Positions 7,420 through 10,993 of a DNA stretch of 10,993 bases are shown here, piece by piece (the stretch's first letter is position 1; each line of letters starts with the position of its first letter). The notes under the pieces were generated by a model. That model ran no database searches. It saw nothing but the letters and a program-made list of their open reading frames with translations, and was not told the origin of the DNA. The position numbers and the translations under genes are program-made. The stretch is from Candidatus Aegiribacteria sp. GTDB lineage: Bacteria; Fermentibacterota; Fermentibacteria; Fermentibacterales; JCC-6. Location: NCBI GenBank assembly GCA_030638185.1, contig DAOWFD010000056.1, positions 1-10,993 of the forward strand. Direction: 5' to 3'.

Positions 7420-8357
7420 TGAGTTTCCAGTTCTTCCCGGCCCTTCTGGCCTTCCCTGTACTTATCGTACTCATTTTTCTGTTATCCAGAAACCACAAGG
7501 TGACATCACAGACTTACAGCGGACCTTTCTCGTTTCATTCTGTTTCCGGGTCTCCCGGCTACAGAACAGCTGTTTTGCTGCAATGGACCGGGATACTACT
7601 CCTCTGCATTGCGCTGGCCAGGCCTCAACAGGGTTTCGAACGGCTTCCGGAGGCCGGTGAAGGGGTAGATATCATTATAACACTTGATGTTTCCGGCAGC
7701 ATGAACCAGACGGATTACTATCCCAGCCGGCTTGCAGCGGCGAAGAAGGCTGCCCTGACCTTCATAAATGGCAGACCCAACGACCGAATAGGGCTGGTTA
7801 TCTACGCCGATCAGCCCAGAACACTGTGCCCGCCAACCTTCGATCATGCAACACTGGAAAGGTTTATTCAGGACGCAGAACTGGGGGCACTGCAAGATGG
7901 CACAGCTATAGGGGCCGGTCTCGCGGTTGCCGCAAAGGGCTTCAATTATTCACAGACCTCAAGAAGAGTTGTTGTACTCATCTCCGATGGCGAGGATACC
8001 TCCAGCCCTGTGGATCCGATAACTGTTGCCCGGGCAATAAATACAATACATGGAGACAGCCTCAGGGTTTACACTGTAGCTATCGGAAAACCCTTATCTG
8101 AAAATGGTCTCGGGCTGGATAGAGAAGCCCTGTCATACATTGCGGAACTTAACGGTGGAAGGCTCTTCAACGTCGAATCTCCAGAAGAGCTTGATGAGGT
8201 TTATTCAGCCATTGATTCCCTTGAGGCTTCAACACTGCCTGCGGAAGGGCTTTTTGTGTACAGAGATTCCTACGTATTTTTCCTGATTTCAGGCATGATT
8301 CTCATGATGATATCGAATATTATGAAATACAGATTCTTCAAGGTAGTAGGTGATTGA
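7419..8357 (+). CDS. batA: BatA-type VWA-domain membrane protein
   Basis: 312 residues from ATG 7419 (316 if GTG 7407 were used). Two N-terminal membrane helices (about 7-23 and 50-67) precede a VWA domain (about 83-270) and a C-terminal membrane helix (about 284-300), the standard BatA/BatB layout. The metal-ion-dependent adhesion site is complete: DVSGSM (Asp90, Ser92, Ser94), GTAIG (Thr162) and ISDGED (Asp190). ALARPQ after the second helix is also typical. Bat proteins were named for Bacteroides aerotolerance; the molecular role is unresolved, and a MoxR-dependent membrane complex is the usual view. The A/B naming follows gene order here. The TGA at 8355-8357 overlaps the batB ATG by one base. 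Confidence 0.95.
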   Translation: MSFQFFPALLAFPVLIVLIFLLSRNHKVTSQTYSGPFSFHSVSGSPGYRTAVLLQWTGILLLCIALARPQQGFERLPEAGEGVDIIITLDVSGSMNQTDYYPSRLAAAKKAALTFINGRPNDRIGLVIYADQPRTLCPPTFDHATLERFIQDAELGALQDGTAIGAGLAVAAKGFNYSQTSRRVVVLISDGEDTSSPVDPITVARAINTIHGDSLRVYTVAIGKPLSENGLGLDREALSYIAELNGGRLFNVESPEELDEVYSAIDSLEASTLPAEGLFVYRDSYVFFLISGMILMMISNIMKYRFFKVVGD

Positions 8358-9343
8358 TGGAATTCCAGTATCCTTTCTTCCTGCTTCTGCTGCTAATAAT
8401 CCCTCTATACTGGTGGTTACGGGTAAAATGGCACAACACTGAGCTTAAGTTGCTCAGAGTATTCGTCAGGCCTGTTCTGTGGGAAAGGGTCAGAATAACT
8501 CCTCCACCTTCCAGGCTTCTTTCCAGAATCCTCTGGACAGCAGCTTTAGCTCTTTCAATAACAGCTCTCAGCAGCCCCACCTGGGGCAGGTCATCGGCAA
8601 TTACATCAACGGGAAGTAAGAACCTTGTAATAGCTCTCGATGTATCACAATCCATGGCTTCCATGGACGAAATGCCATCAAGGATAGCAAGAGCTGCCAG
8701 CGAGATAAGGAAGCTTGCCGAAGAACTTGACGATGTACGAATCGCTCTTGTTATCTTTTCCGGTTCATCCAGGCTTGCGTCACCCCTGACTCTTGACAGG
8801 GAATTTCTGATGAACCGGCTGCCGGACAATGTCTGGAGCAGCACTGATATAATTCCTGGCACTCAGCTGAGCGATATGGTGAAGCTGATGGTCTCCGCCC
8901 TTCCGGAGATGGATCTTGAAGCCAGCCTGGGGATAATCTTCAGCGACGGAGGCTTCCACGATTATGCCACCGAAAGTGCCATAGAAGAGGCGAACCGTTA
9001 TGGTATGAACCTGATAACCGTTGGAGTAGGCGGCCCCATCGAAGTTCCAATTCCGAATGAGGGGGGGGGGCTACTTATTGATGCTGAGGGTGATACTGTC
9101 AGAACTCTACTTGAAGAGGGTTCTCTCCGAGAGCTGGCGGAGAGAACGGGAGGCGTATACGTACCACTCTCCGGAATAGAAGATCTTATTTCAATTGTGA
9201 AAGCTTTTCTGGAACATATTTCCGCTGAGAACAGCGAGCTGGCAACAGGCGGTTCTACTACAACTCGAAGGTACCAGTATTTCCTTGCGCCTGCTCTTCT
9301 GCTTTTTACTTTTGCTATAATCCTGGAGAGGAGGGGGTTGTGA
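8357..9343 (+). CDS. batB: BatB-type VWA-domain membrane protein
   Basis: 328 residues from ATG 8357 (TGATG overlap with batA); a TTG at 8354 would add a single residue. TAGGTG at 8347-8352 is a modest ribosome binding site. The layout matches BatA: N-terminal membrane helices (about 5-20 and 57-72), a VWA domain (about 88-285) and a C-terminal helix (about 308-323). The MIDAS is intact: DVSQSM (Asp95, Ser97, Ser99), GTQ (Thr169) and FSDGG (Asp197). The segment GPIEVPIPNEGGGLLIDAEGD matches a loop seen in BatA/B proteins; its three Gly codons are all GGG and form a G10 run. Paralogue of the preceding gene, likely partnering it in one membrane complex. A GTGA overlap joins it to batC. Confidence 0.94.
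   Translation: MEFQYPFFLLLLLIIPLYWWLRVKWHNTELKLLRVFVRPVLWERVRITPPPSRLLSRILWTAALALSITALSSPTWGRSSAITSTGSKNLVIALDVSQSMASMDEMPSRIARAASEIRKLAEELDDVRIALVIFSGSSRLASPLTLDREFLMNRLPDNVWSSTDIIPGTQLSDMVKLMVSALPEMDLEASLGIIFSDGGFHDYATESAIEEANRYGMNLITVGVGGPIEVPIPNEGGGLLIDAEGDTVRTLLEEGSLRELAERTGGVYVPLSGIEDLISIVKAFLEHISAENSELATGGSTTTRRYQYFLAPALLLFTFAIILERRGL
9061..9070 (+). repeat. G10 homopolymer inside batB
   Basis: Ten consecutive G bases span a GAG codon's last base and three GGG Gly codons (residues 236-238 of BatB). The frame is open as read. A run this long is a known slippage substrate in replication and a common sequencing-error site. Confidence 0.9.
9329..9334 (+). promoter_or_regulatory. Strong ribosome binding site for batC
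   Basis: AGGAGG lies 5 bases before GTG 9340, within the end of batB. It supports the GTG start and the 4-base GTGA overlap. Confidence 0.75.
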
Positions 9344-10095
9344 TACTTCTTCTCCTGCTTACCCTTCAGTTCGGAAGCAGTCCGACGCCTGCCGAACTTG
9401 CCGACATGGCAGCGGAGCTGTTTCTAAACGGACAGTACGCACAGGCATCGGAAATCTGGAATGAACTTCGGTCGCGAATGCCGCACAGGAGCCGGATAGC
9501 ATACAACCTTGCGGCTTCCCGGTTCATGATGGATTCTCTTGCCGCTGCTGATTCGTCTCTTTCGCTTGTTTCAGGAGATGTCGAGGATGATACTCTCGCC
9601 TGTGCAGAAGCACTCACTGACCTTGCACTGGCAATACAGATGAACGATTACAGCGGAGTAGAAAACACAGTAAGCGTTCTAATGGAAAACATCTCCGATG
9701 GTGTTTCCCCGGAATGCGAAAGGATCGGGCTCGAAGCGGGACTCAACTGGCTTCACAACCACGAACCCCCTGAGGACCAGCAGGATCAGGACCAGCAGGA
9801 TCAGGACCAGCAGGATCAGAACGAAGATCAGCAGGATCAGAACGAAGATCAGCAGGATCGGAACGAAGATCAGCAGGATCAGAACGAAGATCAGCAGGAC
9901 CAGAACGAGGACCAGCAGGGCCAGAACGAGGACCAGCAGGACCAGAACGAAGAACAGCCCCGGCCTCCGCCTCAGATAGATGAAATGACCCCTGAACAGG
10001 CACAGGCTATACTGGATCTGATTGAAGAGAACCTGCAACCTGAAGATTCCACCGGCACCGCCAAGACCGGGCGTCCTTCAGGACCGGTCTGGTAA
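9340..10095 (+). CDS. batC: BatC-type TPR protein with Gln/Asp/Asn-rich repeat
   Basis: 251 residues. A very short hydrophobic N-terminus (ILLLLLTLQF, 2-11) suggests export or membrane anchoring, though it lacks a basic n-region. Residues about 17-75 form TPR-like helices (AELADMAAELFLNGQYAQASEIW, split here as AELADMAAELF and NGQYAQASEIW), and more helices extend to about 140. Residues 146-206 are a low-complexity, strongly acidic DQQDQ/DQQDQNE repeat. After a proline stretch, MTPEQAQAILDLIEEN (216-231) matches the short helical motif near the C-terminus of BatC-like proteins, and the protein ends in Trp251; family members often end in a similar W-terminated tail. The repeat is probably a flexible spacer between the TPR part and that motif. 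The start is GTG with a strong AGGAGG. The TAA overlaps the batD ATG by one base. Function in the Bat complex is inferred from context. Confidence 0.9.
   Translation: MILLLLLTLQFGSSPTPAELADMAAELFLNGQYAQASEIWNELRSRMPHRSRIAYNLAASRFMMDSLAAADSSLSLVSGDVEDDTLACAEALTDLALAIQMNDYSGVENTVSVLMENISDGVSPECERIGLEAGLNWLHNHEPPEDQQDQDQQDQDQQDQNEDQQDQNEDQQDRNEDQQDQNEDQQDQNEDQQGQNEDQQDQNEEQPRPPPQIDEMTPEQAQAILDLIEENLQPEDSTGTAKTGRPSGPVW
9775..9957 (+). repeat. 15/21-bp coding tandem repeat in batC
   Basis: Two 15-bp units (DQQDQ) are followed by seven 21-bp units (DQQDQNE, with one DQQDRNE and one DQQGQNE) and a partial unit. Units 2-4 of the 21-bp series are nearly identical and use GAT for Asp, while units 5-7 shift to GAC, pointing to stepwise expansion. 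All unit lengths are multiples of three, so copy-number change keeps the frame. Confidence 0.95.
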
Positions 10096-10993
10096 TGCTT
10101 TTTCTGCTGCTTTCCGTTATTCTGACAGGTTCTGATGTTTCAGTGAATGTTCCGGATTCAGTTCAGGCCGGAGCGGTGTTCTCTTGCGAGATAACTGTGA
10201 TCGCTGAAGATCTGACTTCGCTGAACTGCTCACCGAACGTATCGGATGGACTGCAGTACATGGGCAGCAGCAGCATGCACTCATTTTCAACCGTTACTAC
10301 TCCCGCAGGAACATCGGTATCATCCGAAATCCGTCTACTAATGAATTTCAGAGCATCCACGGAGGGAACCCATACGATCGGCCCCTTAGTTCTTACCTCC
10401 TCAGGTAGAATACTCTATGAGATTCCTGCAATGACGGTTACAGCTTTTGGTGACATCACCGGAACAGTATCAACGGGTTCACCTCAGGAAACGCGACAGA
10501 ATGAAATCGCATGGATGGAAATCGAGATCGATACTACGGGAAGGGTTTATCCTGGCCAGACTTTCAATGTAGACTACTTTATCTGCAAGACAAGGCATAA
10601 CGCGGAGATAGTCGATCTCTTCCTTGAGCCTTCGGATTACGCTTCATCAAACCTTCTTGAGAACCTTGAGGAACTGCAATGGATAAGATGCAAGAACGGT
10701 GTTTACAGAACATGGCTTGCAACACTTGAGGTTACACCTGCATTCGCCTGCACACTTTCCCTGCCTGTTCTGAGAGGCAGAATAGGCATCCCCGGCGGAA
10801 TGCTAAGACCATCCACGGAGTATTACATCTCCACTGAAGGAGAAAGGATACCTGTTTACTCATTCCCTGAAAGGGATAAACCAGATAACTTTTCTGGAAT
10901 CACAGCCGAAATATCCTTCCAGATTGAGAGGGTTACAAGGGGATACAGTTCGTCAGGGGAGAGGTGCGTTCAGCTTTCGGTCTCGGGCCCGGG
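10095..10993 (+). CDS. batD: BatD-type protein, N-terminal 299 residues (3'-truncated)
   Basis: The frame opens with ATG 10095 (TAATG overlap with batC) and stays open to the right edge, so the stop lies outside. A short hydrophobic signal (LFLLLSVIL, 2-10) is followed by beta-rich, Ig-like extracytoplasmic segments. The first (about 14-117) holds a low-similarity version of the BatD pattern, with RASTEGTHTIGPLVL close to the usual 'G-x-hydrophobic-I-G-P' strand. The second (about 137 onward) has GRVYPGQTFNVDYFI, matching the family's Y-x-G-x-x-hydrophobic pattern. Cysteines are visible at 31, 45, 164, 199, 219 and 291. The expected C-terminal transmembrane helix is not in the window. BatD is a large, mostly periplasmic component of the Bat complex. 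Sequence similarity is modest, so the call leans on position after batC and on the fold pattern. Confidence 0.85.
   Translation, partial: MLFLLLSVILTGSDVSVNVPDSVQAGAVFSCEITVIAEDLTSLNCSPNVSDGLQYMGSSSMHSFSTVTTPAGTSVSSEIRLLMNFRASTEGTHTIGPLVLTSSGRILYEIPAMTVTAFGDITGTVSTGSPQETRQNEIAWMEIEIDTTGRVYPGQTFNVDYFICKTRHNAEIVDLFLEPSDYASSNLLENLEELQWIRCKNGVYRTWLATLEVTPAFACTLSLPVLRGRIGIPGGMLRPSTEYYISTEGERIPVYSFPERDKPDNFSGITAEISFQIERVTRGYSSSGERCVQLSVSGP

Noticed and set aside
8354..8356. TTG 8354 as start of batB
   Set aside because: ATG follows at once in the same frame and gives the usual TGATG coupling.
9679..10038. Long open frames on both strands over the batC repeat, including a Leu/Val-rich one on the minus strand and an Arg/Ser-rich one on the plus strand
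   Set aside because: A repeat of period 15/21 without stops stays open in every frame. These have no homologue-like features or ribosome binding sites and lie antisense or out of frame to batC.
10978..10993. GC-rich palindromic bases at the right edge
   Set aside because: They are in frame with batD coding and too short to support a terminator; the window simply ends there.

Overview
The window reads as one dense, unidirectional (+ strand) gene block. Ten genes are supported, cut at both edges: the first is open to the left and the last is open to the right. No gap between genes exceeds 13 bases and most junctions overlap, so there is no non-coding stretch to describe. I see no RNA gene, mobile element, CRISPR array or terminator. 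Inner-membrane and secreted Bat proteins, a Gram-negative-style Bat cluster, GTG/TTG starts and moderate G+C suggest an uncultured Gram-negative bacterium, perhaps from the Fibrobacterota/Chlorobiota/Bacteroidota neighbourhood or a candidate phylum near it. That placement is an inference with low confidence.

Layout. (1) Positions 2-1300: the 3' part of a gene whose product has Pro/Lys-rich 22-residue repeats, then two tandem motifs resembling the c-di-GMP-binding MshEN domain, then tetratricopeptide repeats. (2) 1304-2515: a PDZ plus radical-SAM-like DUF512 protein with a TTG start. (3) 2517-3320: a membrane-anchored protein with a histidine-kinase-like fold that has lost the phospho-acceptor His, the key N-box Asn and the glycine-rich ATP boxes, so a probable pseudokinase. 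(4) 3321-4679: an AlgC-type phosphomannomutase/phosphoglucomutase. (5) 4672-10993: a Bat (Bacteroides aerotolerance) cluster: MoxR AAA+ ATPase, DUF58 protein, a single-pass membrane protein with a DUF4381-like C-terminal helical domain, two von Willebrand A membrane proteins (BatA, BatB), a TPR protein with a Gln/Asp/Asn repeat (BatC) and the N-terminal 299 residues of BatD.

How they fit together. MoxR ATPases are generally thought to act as chaperones on VWA-domain clients. The DUF58, BatA and BatB proteins supply MIDAS-type VWA domains, while BatC, BatD and the extra membrane protein would form the membrane and periplasmic part. Stop/start overlaps (ATGA, TAATG, TGATG, GTGA, TAATG) point to translational coupling and fixed stoichiometry. 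The first four genes are not standard Bat partners. Their tight packing against moxR (8-base overlap with the mutase) suggests co-expression, but a functional link to Bat is only inferred.

Most worth a second look: the degenerate kinase, the TPR protein with MshEN-like motifs, the G10 tract inside batB, and the two coding tandem repeats (66 bp and 15/21 bp).
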